This document shows, one piece after another, positions 25,262-32,360 of a DNA stretch of 36,659 bases. Positions within the stretch are counted from its first letter, which is position 1; each line of letters begins with the position of its first letter. Source of the stretch: an uncultured Bacteroidota bacterium (lineage in GTDB: Bacteria > Bacteroidota > Bacteroidia > Bacteroidales > GCA-2748055); the NCBI GenBank assembly GCA_937129385.1, contig CAKZNC010000208.1, forward strand, positions 1 to 36,659. The letters run 5' to 3'. Made by a program: the position numbers and the translations under genes. Below the pieces are notes generated by a model. That model ran no database searches. It worked only from the letters and a program-made list of their open reading frames with translations, and was not told the origin of the DNA.

Positions 25262-25556
25262 CCAGTGGTGCATTTAACTCTGCGTAAACTCTGCGTTACT
25301 CTGCGGTTCAACCCCCACGAGCAACGCGAGTCCCGCTTCCAGTGGTGCTCAACTGCGTGTAAACTCTGCGTTCCTCTACGGTTCAACCCCCACGAGCAAC
25401 GCGAGTCCCGCTCCCAGTGGTGGTCAACTCCGTGTAAACTCTGCGATACTTTGCGGTTATCCCCCACGAGCAACGCGAGTCCCGCTCCCAGTGGTGCTCA
25501 ACTCCGTGTAAACTCTGCGATACTTTGCGGTTATCCCCCACGAGCAACGCGAGTCC
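25262..25556. repeat. Four tandem imperfect copies of a ~75-bp repeat
   Basis: Copies begin at CCAGTGGTG (25262, 25339, 25414, 25488), with spacings of 77, 75 and 74 bases. The most conserved part is CCCCCACGAGCAACGCGAGTC, near the end of each copy. The first half is built from shorter CTCTGCG words. The block fills the gap between the sulfatase and the hemolysin III-type gene and ends five bases before the latter's stop codon. Frames across it are open only because the unit is repetitive. No CRISPR-like spacing is present. Confidence 0.9.
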
Positions 25557-25560
25557 ACCA

Positions 25561-26226
25561 TTACCGCGGTAATATGTAAAGATAGATCGCGAAGAAATGC
25601 GCTGCGTTCCCCGCGATCACAAAAAGGTGCCACACCAGGTGGTGGTACCTGAAAGTGCATTTCTTGTAAAAATAGATGCCGACCGTATAGAAAATCCCAC
25701 CCAGCAGAATCAGTATCCAACCCGGCGTGGCCATGGTCTGGATTACCGGGACGATGGCAATGATGATCAGCCATCCCATGGCCGCATAGATGGCAACGGA
25801 GATGGTATTCACCCCTTTTTCAAAATTCACCGGCCTGGCCAGCACCATTACCGACCCGGCAATGGCACATGCCCATTCGATCCCGAAGATGGTCCATCCC
25901 AGGGGTCCCCCCAGCAAGACAAGCGCCAGCGGTGTATAGGTGCCGGCGATCAGCAGGTAGATGGCGATTTTGTCCAGACTGAAAAAGAAATTCTTGAGCT
26001 TCCCCTGCTCCAGGTAATGGGTCATCGTAGAGGAGAGGTACAGGATGATCATTGATGATCCGAAAATGGCAGATGAGACGATGTCCCAACCATTTCCATG
26101 CCTTAAAGAAGTGATCAGCATCAGGACCAGCCCTGCAACTGCAAGGAGTGCCCCGGCAAAATGTGACAGCGCATTGGCCTTCTCCTCATTCTTCGAAAAT
26201 CTTGATACACCTGTGTATTCCGACAT
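25561..26226 (-). CDS. Hemolysin III/TrhA family membrane protein
   Basis: 221 residues from the ATG at 26224-26226, with seven predicted membrane helices. The family motifs are ANALSHFAGA in helix 1, SSTMTHYL, LDKIAIYLLIAGTYTPLAL, and HHLVWHLFVIAGNAAHFFAI near the C-terminus. The Ser, His and Asp residues match the metal site of the PAQR/HlyIII superfamily. Bacterial members (YqfA, TrhA) affect membrane fatty-acid homeostasis; the haemolysin name is historical. The stop lies five bases from the 75-bp repeat block. It is the last clearly chromosomal gene before the RHS array. Confidence 0.92.
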   Translation of the reverse strand: MSEYTGVSRFSKNEEKANALSHFAGALLAVAGLVLMLITSLRHGNGWDIVSSAIFGSSMIILYLSSTMTHYLEQGKLKNFFFSLDKIAIYLLIAGTYTPLALVLLGGPLGWTIFGIEWACAIAGSVMVLARPVNFEKGVNTISVAIYAAMGWLIIIAIVPVIQTMATPGWILILLGGIFYTVGIYFYKKCTFRYHHLVWHLFVIAGNAAHFFAIYLYILPR

Positions 26227-26383
26227 ACTTTTTAATTTGAATTTGTACTGACACAAAGGTATAACGGAACAGTGCTGGGTCTGCAAAATCCTGTCCCTGC
26301 ATGGGATGCTGTATCCCGTTGGTCAATCTGTTTATCCCTGCCGGGTGAAAAATATCCCAACTGAGATTGCATTCGGAATTTAA

Positions 26384-27352
26384 TTAGATAAGTCTGGTTG
26401 TTCTTAAAAGGCTTGGCAAGGAGGCCAAAAGGGACCATGAAATTGGGCAGGGAGACAATCCGATAATCCAATCATCAATGAGGAATAATTCCCTATTGGG
26501 ATCCGTATAGATGAGTGGATTATTCATCACATAGCTATACCTGTTCAGTCCATCGGCCAGGCCGGGGAACTGGACAAAGGGGTCGGGGCTCAGGAACCTT
26601 GCCAAAACCGGATCGTAGACCCTGCCGTTCATGTTGATCAGATCAAATGCAGGCAAATGCTCTTGGCCGGTGTAGCCGCGATCTGCAAATAGCTCTCCGG
26701 TGTACGTTTCTGTCCAGTCATCATACTGGCGCGGTACGCCCCAGGCGCTGTAACTGTATTTCGTTACCGCATCAGTCTCGGAGTTTATCACCCCGGAAAT
26801 GGATCCGAGATGGTCCGTTAATATATGATATAGTATGCCTGATGTATCCGTATTCACATATACTGCTGTTAACCCGTTGGGAGCGTTAATGTAATGATAT
26901 TTTGTTACATTTCCGTTAGCCAGCGAGTCTTCCTCATAATCGCCGAAAAAGTATTTGATCTTCTCCACTGCTGAATTTCGCTTCAGAATGGTCTTTACAC
27001 GCTGATTACTTAGTCCGTATGTAAATGAGAGGTTGATTGTTGTATCCTGATGAATCGTATCGCTGATACTGCTCACCTTATTGAAGCTCGTATAAGAGAT
27101 TTCCTGCGTAGGAGGCTTATAGGTAACAGCCGGTACTTCAATTTCTGTTAAAGCATGCGGCCCCGCATTACCGTCTCCGTAATTGAGATCCCTACCCACA
27201 TCGGACTTTGAAATAATATTCCCGTCATCTCCATATCCGATATCCATGGTCGCAGATGAAATCAGACTGTCATCGACGTAGTATTCAAACTCAGTAAGCC
27301 GGTTCATGTTATCGTAATCGAACAGCTCTAAATAGCCGTAACTAACTCTCAT
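26384..27352 (-). pseudogene. 5'-truncated RHS repeat protein with core domain and shortened C-terminal region
   Basis: 322 residues. YD repeats (FDYDNMNRLTEFEY, KYHYINAPNG) lead into a complete RHS core: DHLGSISGVI, YSAWGVPRQY, RGYTGQEHLPAFDLINMNGR, YDPVLARFLSPDPFVQ and RYSYVMNNPLIYTDP. A normal RHS protein would have over a thousand residues and an N-terminal signal before this. Here the sequence begins abruptly at an ATG next to GTAGTAATTTTTCT, the same edge motif that ends repeats R1-R3. After the core the variable part starts like that of the cassette at 34758-35642 (LFLIDDWIIG versus IFIIDDWVIG) and then ends after only about 25 residues, so the toxin is lost. It is probably a non-functional remnant or a recombination partner. 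Confidence 0.8.
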
Positions 27353-27366
27353 GTAGTAATTTTTCT
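27353..27366. repeat. R-edge motif next to the RHS remnant
   Basis: GTAGTAATTTTTCT directly abuts the ATG of the truncated RHS gene. The same motif with one or two changes ends the 105-bp repeats R1 (from 29404) and R2 (from 31814). A degenerate form ends R3. It marks the fourth RHS/TA junction of the array. Confidence 0.5.
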
Positions 27367-27367
27367 A

Positions 27368-27375
27368 TATCTTTG
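27368..27375 (+). promoter_or_regulatory. -7 box of TA module 1
   Basis: TATCTTTG is an exact match to the Bacteroidota -7 consensus TAnnTTTG, 37 bases before the ATG of the first TA1 gene. No good -33 TTG is seen at the usual distance. Confidence 0.5.
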
Positions 27376-27412
27376 TATCAGGGATATTTTCCTTGCAATA
27401 TATTTATTTTGT

Positions 27413-27658
27413 ATGCCAACATTAAAGTTCACGAATTATTTCCAGCATACCAGGCAACGGCCCGACAGAAAGGATATTAAGATGGAGTGGATTGAACAGG
27501 TGTACCGGTTCCCTGAGCATCAGGAGACCCAGACCGATGGAAGAAAAAGAATGTGGGGATACATTAAAGAAGCAGATAAATATTTACGCATTGTGGTACT
27601 CGAGGATCACCAGACCATTCACAATGCTTTCTTTGACAGAGATTTTAAAAAAGACTGA
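27413..27658 (+). CDS. TA module 1: DUF4258-like putative toxin
   Basis: 81 residues. The pattern MPTLKFTNYFQHTRQRPDRK, later GRKRMWGYIKEADKYLRIVV and TIHNAFFDRDF matches small DUF4258-type proteins, which are BrnT/RelE-like in fold and are commonly encoded with a DUF2283 partner as a putative toxin-antitoxin pair. The stop is one base before the ATG of the DUF2283 gene. It begins 60 bases from the broken 5' edge of the RHS remnant and is transcribed away from it. Its codon usage and base composition are closer to the chromosome than to the AT-rich neighbours. Toxicity is inferred from family context only. Confidence 0.7.
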   Translation: MPTLKFTNYFQHTRQRPDRKDIKMEWIEQVYRFPEHQETQTDGRKRMWGYIKEADKYLRIVVLEDHQTIHNAFFDRDFKKD

Positions 27659-27659
27659 T

Positions 27660-27866
27660 ATGAAAATTACATACTTCAAAGATACTGACACATTAATGGT
27701 TAATTTCAATGACAATGAAATTGCCCATACCAGGGATCTGAATGAAAACGTGCTGATTGAACTGGACAAAAACGGCGCTGTGGTATCCATGACCATTGAA
27801 CACGCACAGCAACAGACCGAGATCCAAAACTTCTCATTCAACCGGGTAGAGAATAAGGCGATCTAA
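27660..27866 (+). CDS. TA module 1: DUF2283 family putative antitoxin
   Basis: 68 residues beginning MKITYFKDTDTLMVNFNDNE, the usual start of DUF2283 (the Y....D.L.I.......T....N......D..G.I..I.I..A pattern). The frame is in-line with and almost overlapping the DUF4258-like gene (TGATATG junction). The two genes form a compact operon that ends 49 bases before the stop of a convergent small minus-strand gene. This gene order, toxin-like first, differs from TA2-TA4. Confidence 0.75.
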   Translation: MKITYFKDTDTLMVNFNDNEIAHTRDLNENVLIELDKNGAVVSMTIEHAQQQTEIQNFSFNRVENKAI

Positions 27867-27915
27867 GAAAGCCTTACGACTCAAGCTTGTAGAAGTATCT
27901 TGTTAAGCTCCATTG

Positions 27916-28086
27916 CTAAAACCACTCCCATCGGTGGGACTTTCTGAACCTGGCTTCTGGTTTCTTGTCCGGATACTCAAATAATCTCCTGTCGCTTTGT
28001 TTCTGCTTCTGTTTTTGAGAACGCCTCTGCATGCGCTTGAACCAGCTTGGAACGACAGACCTGCTATTTTTATAACTACGACTCAT
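27916..28086 (-). CDS. Small basic protein of the RHS array (MSRSYK type)
   Basis: 56 residues, MSRSYKNSRSVVPSWFKRMQ then a Gln/Lys/Arg-rich stretch ending in SHRWEWF. It is strongly basic with no membrane segment. Small proteins that start M[AGS]RSYK are seen beside RHS/WapA-type immunity genes in other genomes (recollection, not checked). It lies 40 bases downstream of the small membrane protein on the same strand and belongs to the first cassette unit. The function is unknown; an accessory immunity protein is possible. Confidence 0.6.
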   Translation of the reverse strand: MSRSYKNSRSVVPSWFKRMQRRSQKQKQKQSDRRLFEYPDKKPEARFRKSHRWEWF

Positions 28087-28126
28087 GATGATCTTTTTGC
28101 ACGGTGGACTTTAACAATAAATAAGG

Positions 28127-28363
28127 TTAAATCAGTTTTGATACCAAACTAATGAAAAAACTAAAGAATACCACAATTGATATCGATATTACAACATATA
28201 CAAAAATCAATATCAATGGCTTAATATTTACTCTTTCAATATAGGTGTTCTTTTTTACATATTTTATTGAAAGAAATGAGGCCACTGTTAAAGCCATGGA
28301 AAATATAACTACTGCTATATCACCCAAAATTGAATAATTGGATTCAAATAATAGAATACTCAT
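28127..28363 (-). CDS. Small membrane protein, putative immunity protein of cassette 1
   Basis: 78 residues from the ATG at 28361-28363; an upstream TTG is less likely. There are two strongly hydrophobic helices (ILGDIAVVIFSMALTVASFL and LILIFVYVVISISIVVFFSF) with a short charged loop (KYVKKNTYIERVN) between them. It starts 27 bases after the stop of the decayed RHS toxin and is AT-rich like it. Position directly after an RHS C-terminal toxin is the usual place of its immunity gene. A membrane immunity protein would fit a toxin acting on or in the inner membrane. This is inferred from position only. Confidence 0.6.
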   Translation of the reverse strand: MSILLFESNYSILGDIAVVIFSMALTVASFLSIKYVKKNTYIERVNIKPLILIFVYVVISISIVVFFSFFISLVSKLI

Positions 28364-28390
28364 AATTCTGTTCAATTAGCTTTTGTTGAA

Positions 28391-29303
28391 CTAGTTACCC
28401 CAGATAAGCCAAGGATCCGCGTTACCAGTAGGTATATCTTTCGTAAATCCAAAACCAAATCCCAATAAACCTAATTCACCTGTCCATTGTTGTCCTCCAA
28501 ATTCATCAGCATAAGTCACTTGTGACGCTATTCCCTAAATTCTAAATCTGCTTCCCAACCAACAGCATTTGCTTCATACAATTTCTCAAAGTTAAAATAT
28601 CTTAAATCTCCATCATACCAGGACGCACCAGCATTAAACCCTACACCTCCATGGGCTAAAGTCCATTGATCACTATATGACCTGGTTGTATATATTCCTT
28701 GATTATGTCCCCTTATAACTAATGAAATTCCTATATCCGCACTTCCTATAGCTGGATAACCAAAGGAAACACTAAAATTTATAGAGACTGGAATCAAATG
28801 TGATATTGTACTATTATACCACCAATTTTCTACAGCAAACCCAAATAAATATTTCTTATATGCAGAAACACCAAAATCCCTCACAAATATTGTATGCCCA
28901 TCTCTTTTGGCTGTTACCCACCTATAACCCTAAAATGGTCCAGAGTTCCAAACATAATATCTATTTCCCTCCTGCACCACTCTTCGACCCTCATCATCTG
29001 TATAATATGCGTTAGCTTTACCAGAGACTGGGTCCTGATATGAATAATATTTAGCTCCATCAATAAAATGGACATCTGTCGGCCCTGGGTCCCGTGAAAA
29101 TCTTCCGACATTTCCGGCACCAGGAAAAGTATTATTAAAGCCACGATAATTGTGGTAGGAATCATATTTGCCAGTTCTCGAATCATAACCGGCAAAATAG
29201 TTGAACCCGCCTCCGCCGCCATTTCGATAATACTCATCATATTCATCCTGCACCCATTGAGGCATGAACCCGAAGGATCTGTAAACAGCAGGGGATTATT
29301 CAT
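28391..29303 (-). pseudogene. Decayed orphan RHS C-terminal toxin cassette 1
   Basis: The RHS junction RYSYVMNNPLLFTDPSG is followed by about 290 codons of a glycine- and beta-rich domain, spread over broken frames. A single missing base near 29278 moves the frame from NNPLLFTDPSG to MPQWVQDEYDEYYRNGG. A TAG at 28930-28932 interrupts ...YYVWNSGPF/GYRWVTAKRDG in the same frame. A missing base near 28532 moves the frame from GWEADLEFRE to IASQVTYADEFGGQQWTGEL, ending at the TAG at 28391. With the three lesions repaired the product is continuous. No family was recognised. The cassette lacks any 5' RHS region; its upstream edge is repeat R1. Confidence 0.8.
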
Positions 29304-29310
29304 CACGTAG

Positions 29311-29414
29311 CTATACCGGTAAACCCAAAATCAAAGATTTTCTCCCGACTTTTCAATGACCAGGACCTGGCCCAATTCAAAAAACATTCAATAACCCCTA
29401 AGGTAGTGATTTTT
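29311..29414. repeat. Direct repeat R1 (about 105 bp) at the RHS cassette edge
   Basis: The first of three copies. It begins at CTATACCGGT inside the RYSY codons of cassette 1 and ends at GGTAGTGATTTTT. About 90% of positions agree with R2. It contains the short inverted repeat AAAATC-AAA-GATTTT that is identical in all three copies. On the minus strand a frame reading FFELGQVLVIEKSGENL stops at TGA five codons before YRYSY. Confidence 0.9.
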
Positions 29415-29562
29415 TCTTTTCAATTGAAGAGCTTTTTTCAACTCGCTGCGCGGCTCAGTTGAAAGAAAAAAAGCCAGCCCGTTATGACAGAACTGTGCAT
29501 TTTTACCACTTAGGCAACTTTACAAAGCCAGCGGGGGAAGGCAAGGTTTTTAATGACAGCAA
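29415..29562. other. Non-coding spacer with stem-loop between R1 and TA module 2
   Basis: No gene is visible. TTCAACT (29437-29443) and AGTTGAA (29457-29463) form a 7-bp stem flanked by GCTTTTT and AAAAAAAGC arms that extend it with bulges. It also holds the palindrome TTCAATTGAA (29419-29428). The extra 150 bases make this junction longer than those at R2 and R3. Confidence 0.5.
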
Positions 29563-29593
29563 TTGCCATTGAGCAAGTAAAACTGTAAATTTG
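29563..29593 (+). promoter_or_regulatory. Promoter of TA module 2
   Basis: TTG (29563-29565), 20 bases, TAAATTTG (29586-29593) matches the Bacteroidota -33/-7 consensus. The ATG of the antitoxin-like gene follows 30 bases later. Confidence 0.6.
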
Positions 29594-29623
29594 CACTATT
29601 GGAATGAGTTAAAATTTGACAAA

Positions 29624-29848
29624 ATGGCACGTATAGTAATCGACATACCGGACAGTAAGTTAAGTTTCTTTATGGAACTTGTTAAAAACCTTGGGTTTGC
29701 CAAGATCGCAAATGAATCAAAAACGTCTGATATAATGGATATTCCGGAAGCACACCAAAAACTGGTCATGGATCGATTCAACAAGGTTAGAAAAAATCCC
29801 GATAAACTAATGGATTGGGACGAAGCTAAAAAAACGCTTAAAGCCTGA
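29624..29848 (+). CDS. TA module 2: putative antitoxin
   Basis: 74 residues from the ATG at 29624; an upstream frame extension to 29591 would overlap the promoter. The N-terminus (MARIVIDIPDSKLSFFMELV) resembles small antitoxins or ribbon-helix proteins, and the C-terminus (RKNPDKLMDWDEAKKTL) is charged and probably binds the toxin. It overlaps the ParE-like gene by one base (TGATG), which indicates translational coupling. Both gene order and size are typical of type II modules. The family itself was not recognised with certainty. Confidence 0.75.
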   Translation: MARIVIDIPDSKLSFFMELVKNLGFAKIANESKTSDIMDIPEAHQKLVMDRFNKVRKNPDKLMDWDEAKKTLKA

Positions 29849-30162
29849 TGAAAAAACACACGGTCAAAATTGACCCGGATGCCCTGAATGATATCCAGGA
29901 GATCACCAACTGGTACAATGATCAACAAAAAGGCCTCGGTGGAAGGTTTCAGAAAACCGCCATACAGCAAATCAACTCCCTTAAGAAAGACCCTCATATT
30001 TATGCCATTCGATACAACGAGATCCGGTGCATGTCAATTAAGAAATTCCCGTACATGGCCCATTTCTTCATTAACGATGAAAACAACACTGTCGAAGTCC
30101 TGGCTGTGATCAGCACGGATCGTAATCCAAAAATCTGGGAACAAAAAACAAGCAGGCAATAA
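29848..30162 (+). CDS. TA module 2: RelE/ParE family toxin
   Basis: 104 residues. The pattern VKIDPDALNDIQEITNWYND, then GRFQKTAIQQINSLKKDP, YAIRYNEIRCMSIKKFPYM and VLAVISTDRNPKIW is that of the ParE branch, including the conserved RNP.W end that occurs in many Bacteroidota members. It would inhibit gyrase or cleave mRNA; which of these cannot be decided. It is coupled to the antitoxin gene. Its 3' end is convergent with the immunity gene of cassette 2, with an intrinsic terminator between them. Confidence 0.88.
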   Translation: MKKHTVKIDPDALNDIQEITNWYNDQQKGLGGRFQKTAIQQINSLKKDPHIYAIRYNEIRCMSIKKFPYMAHFFINDENNTVEVLAVISTDRNPKIWEQKTSRQ

Positions 30163-30188
30163 AAAACCCTGGGGATTCCAGGGCTTTA
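30161..30188 (-). terminator. Terminator between TA module 2 and cassette 2
   Basis: CCCTGG (30167-30172) pairs with CCAGGG (30178-30183) around GGATT. On the minus strand six T residues follow, which suits termination of the immunity gene of cassette 2. On the plus strand CTTTAAGC gives a weaker signal for TA2. Confidence 0.75.
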
Positions 30189-30244
30189 AGCTATACTTAA
30201 TTGGGATTTTTGAACTATTTTCGTAAGATCGACGGATCCGATAT

Positions 30245-30844
30245 TTATTCACTATTCTGTTCTCTACCATTAATATACATCACTTTGCGGGGTTCTGATT
30301 TTTCATTATAAAAAATATGAAGCCCATGCTTTATTAACTTTTTGTTTCTAGAAACATATGGCCCTTCCTCTATTAAAACTTCATCAGAATACAGAAAACA
30401 GTAATTTGTTTCTACCAAATCAGTATCTGGATCGTCAATTATATGTTTACAATACTTTGTTATTCTTCCTTCATTATCATAGCATTTACAATAAGTTGGA
30501 TCTCCTGTAGCTGACCTCATCTGGATTTTTTTCGTTAACCCATTTTTATAATAGGTCTTGGCACTATCTAAAAAGAATGATTGTTTCTTTCCGTCTATCA
30601 TTTGACTAGCACCAATTGCCAAAAACTTTATAATACCATTGAAATACTTATCAACGATTAATGTTTTATATAGGTATATCGAGCTATCAAGTGAAGAATA
30701 AATCTGTTCGTACTTTTCCAAATCATTCTTTGCCACATCATACGTTTGGGCAATTATTCTACAATTAGATATCAGAAATAGAAGGGATAAATAAAGAACA
30801 ATTCTGAATTTTATACTGAGTTGCAATTTTACTATTTTCTCCAT
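30245..30844 (-). CDS. Exported putative immunity protein of cassette 2
   Basis: 199 residues. The hydrophobic N-terminus FRIVLYLSLLFLISNCRIIAQ is a signal peptide; Cys28 is a possible but atypical lipidation site (ISNC), otherwise cleavage would follow IIAQ. The mature part contains short MORN-like units (AKTYYKNGLTKKIQMRS, NEGRITKYCKH, KHGLHIFYNEKSEPRKVMYI) typical of beta-repeat envelope proteins in Bacteroidota. Its start codon lies 13 bases inside the end of the preceding toxin gene, so it is translationally coupled to it. This arrangement and its export suggest an immunity protein acting in the periplasm. No family is assigned. Confidence 0.7.
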   Translation of the reverse strand: MEKIVKLQLSIKFRIVLYLSLLFLISNCRIIAQTYDVAKNDLEKYEQIYSSLDSSIYLYKTLIVDKYFNGIIKFLAIGASQMIDGKKQSFFLDSAKTYYKNGLTKKIQMRSATGDPTYCKCYDNEGRITKYCKHIIDDPDTDLVETNYCFLYSDEVLIEEGPYVSRNKKLIKHGLHIFYNEKSEPRKVMYINGREQNSE

Positions 30845-31668
30845 AGATGCATAAATAAAAAATACCTATCCCTGGCATATGATGGCCAGTGTTTGTAAGT
30901 CCAAGATTTATTTTCATTAACTTTTAGTGCTAATACTGTAAAGGGCCTTCTTCCATCTTGACTAACTGTTGCTGCTTGTTGAATTCTTAGTCTAGGCCAT
31001 GGTAGTGGTTCCCTGAAAATTTGATGACATGGGTCTGATTTATCAATTGGAAAATCACCAGTAAAAAAACTCTTGCCATCCCAGCGTGCTTGTAATCCTT
31101 CAGAAATACCTCCGGCTAAGGCTGAAGTACCTGCACCTATAAAAGTGTGCCAAAATAGATCTTCTCCTTCAAGACCTTGAATTTTCCCATCTATAAAACT
31201 TGTTGTACCACCTACTGTTCCATGAATTCCTGCACCCTTCCAGAATCCTATGCTATTTTTAACAGGATTGATCATATTATTAACTCCTCCAGTAATAGCG
31301 CCAGAAATTAAACCACTAACTCCCGCTTTCCAAACAGCATCAATGTCACCACCTGATGAAACGGCAGTGAAAGCCATATTTAGATTTCCTGAGATTAATG
31401 AAGATGATGTCATTGACCAACCCAAACTTGAACCTCCAGTTGCATTAACCATATAACCCACCGTGGATGGGCCTAAAAAAGATGCAGTTAAAGCACCTGC
31501 TCCTGCTCCAATAATGCCTCCAACAATTGCTCCTTTCCACCATTCTGATTCTTTTGTCCACTTACCTTGTTTGCCCCCAAATGGATTCCAATTTGCCTTG
31601 CCTGCTTCTCCTGCCTTAATAGAACCTCCAATATAAGCTCCAATAATAGCACCCCCAATCACCCACAT
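30832..31668 (-). CDS. Orphan RHS C-terminal toxin cassette 2
   Basis: 278 residues from the first ATG at 31668. In frame upstream the RHS junction VYRYSYCLNNPLVYTDPDGE is present but has no start codon, so the cassette is a 5'-truncated orphan. A Gly/Ala-rich hydrophobic pretoxin region follows (WWKGAIVGGIIGAGAGAL, GVSGLISGAITGGVNNMINP, GTSALAGGISEGLQARW), then a C-terminal domain of about 75 residues (FPIDKSDPCHQIFREPLPWP and onward to RDRYFLFMHLWRK). No nuclease or peptidase motif is evident. It overlaps the immunity gene at its 3' end. It could act as a silent donor for recombination with an intact RHS gene elsewhere, or be expressed weakly from the ATG. Confidence 0.72.
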   Translation of the reverse strand: MWVIGGAIIGAYIGGSIKAGEAGKANWNPFGGKQGKWTKESEWWKGAIVGGIIGAGAGALTASFLGPSTVGYMVNATGGSSLGWSMTSSSLISGNLNMAFTAVSSGGDIDAVWKAGVSGLISGAITGGVNNMINPVKNSIGFWKGAGIHGTVGGTTSFIDGKIQGLEGEDLFWHTFIGAGTSALAGGISEGLQARWDGKSFFTGDFPIDKSDPCHQIFREPLPWPRLRIQQAATVSQDGRRPFTVLALKVNENKSWTYKHWPSYARDRYFLFMHLWRK

Positions 31669-31720
31669 GATGAACTCTCCATCAGGATCAGTATAAACCA
31701 GCGGGTTATTCAGGCAGTAA

Positions 31721-31824
31721 CTATACCGGTAAACCCAAAATCAAAGATTTTCTCCCGGTTTTTCAATGACCAGGATCTGGCCCAATTCAAAGAACTTTCT
31801 TTAACCCCTAAGGTAGTGGTTTTT
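31721..31824. repeat. Direct repeat R2 (about 105 bp) at the RHS cassette edge
   Basis: The second copy, from CTATACCGGT to AGGTAGTGGTTTTTC. On the minus strand it reads RKFFELGQILVIEKPGENL then TGA, five codons before VYRYSY; the residue changes relative to R1 are conservative (V/I, S/P). It separates the truncated 5' edge of cassette 2 from TA module 3, 53 bases away. Confidence 0.9.
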
Positions 31825-31853
31825 CTTATATTCAAAGTGTCATAAAAAAGTAG

Positions 31854-31861
31854 TAATTTTG
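31854..31861 (+). promoter_or_regulatory. -7 box of TA module 3
   Basis: TAATTTTG fits TAnnTTTG exactly and lies 15 bases before the ATG of the antitoxin. At the -33 position only TTC (31831-31833) is seen. Confidence 0.5.
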
Positions 31862-31876
31862 TAAAAAAGAAGTATT

Positions 31877-32086
31877 ATGGGAGCGCTAAGACAACAATTC
31901 ATTGAAGACAAACAGGGTAACAGAATCGCTGTCCTGATGCCCATTGACCAGTACAATAAGCTACTGGATCAATTGGAGGATATCGATGATATACGTACTT
32001 ACGATGCTGCCAAAGCAGAGGGTGATGAGATCATTCCTTTTGATCAGGCTATAAGCGAGATTGAGAAAAAGCGTAATGACCTATAA
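31877..32086 (+). CDS. TA module 3: Phd/YefM-like antitoxin
   Basis: 69 residues. The segment RQQFIEDKQGNRIAVLMPIDQYNKLLDQLEDIDDI is the Phd/YefM-type DNA-binding N-terminus (..V.I....Y..L...LEE..D.). The acidic C-terminus (AKAEGDEIIPFDQAISEIEK) neutralises the toxin. It overlaps the RelE gene by 11 bases, as is usual for these pairs. It starts 52 bases from repeat R2. Confidence 0.85.
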   Translation: MGALRQQFIEDKQGNRIAVLMPIDQYNKLLDQLEDIDDIRTYDAAKAEGDEIIPFDQAISEIEKKRNDL

Positions 32087-32330
32087 GATCTCCATACGCC
32101 GCAAGGCTCAAAAACAACTGGCCAGGATTCCGGCCAGCGACTACAAAAAAGTAAAGGCAGCTATTCAAGCCCTTGCAAACAACCCCAGACCATCAGGATC
32201 CAAAAAACTCAAAGGTCGGCCCGGATGGCGGATCCGACAGGGTAACTACCGCGTGATCTATGAGATTCAGGATGACCAACTCATTGTCCTTGTTCTGGAC
32301 ATTGGGAACAGAAAGGATATCTACAGATAA
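32076..32330 (+). CDS. TA module 3: RelE family toxin
   Basis: 84 residues from the ATG at 32076. YKISIRRKAQKQLARIPASD, NPRPSGSKKLKGRPGWRIRQ and GNYRVIYEIQDDQLIVLVLDIGNRKDIY are textbook RelE motifs, with the basic and aromatic residues used for ribosome-dependent mRNA cleavage (R..R.G.YRV.Y). The gene ends 30 bases from the stop of the convergent cassette 3 immunity gene. Confidence 0.93.
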   Translation: MTYKISIRRKAQKQLARIPASDYKKVKAAIQALANNPRPSGSKKLKGRPGWRIRQGNYRVIYEIQDDQLIVLVLDIGNRKDIYR

Positions 32331-32360
32331 AAAGCCCCGGAAGATGCCAGCTATTAAATA

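Noticed and set aside
25210-25473. Minus-strand ORF with tandem HHWERDSRCSWGLNRR units
   Set aside because: It arises from reading the 75-bp DNA repeat in one frame; there is no start context, and adjacent copies change frame because units differ by one or two bases.
25262-25556. Possible CRISPR array
   Set aside because: Units of about 75 bases are repeated through their whole length, with no unique spacers of constant size and no cas genes.
26232-26471. Minus-strand ORF of 79 residues overlapping the end of the RHS remnant
   Set aside because: It could be a frameshifted continuation of the lost toxin, but no residue pattern matches the other cassettes, so it is left out.
31567-31845. Plus-strand ORF crossing repeat R2
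   Set aside because: It runs antisense through cassette 2 and the repeat and resembles nothing; R2 is better explained as a repeat.
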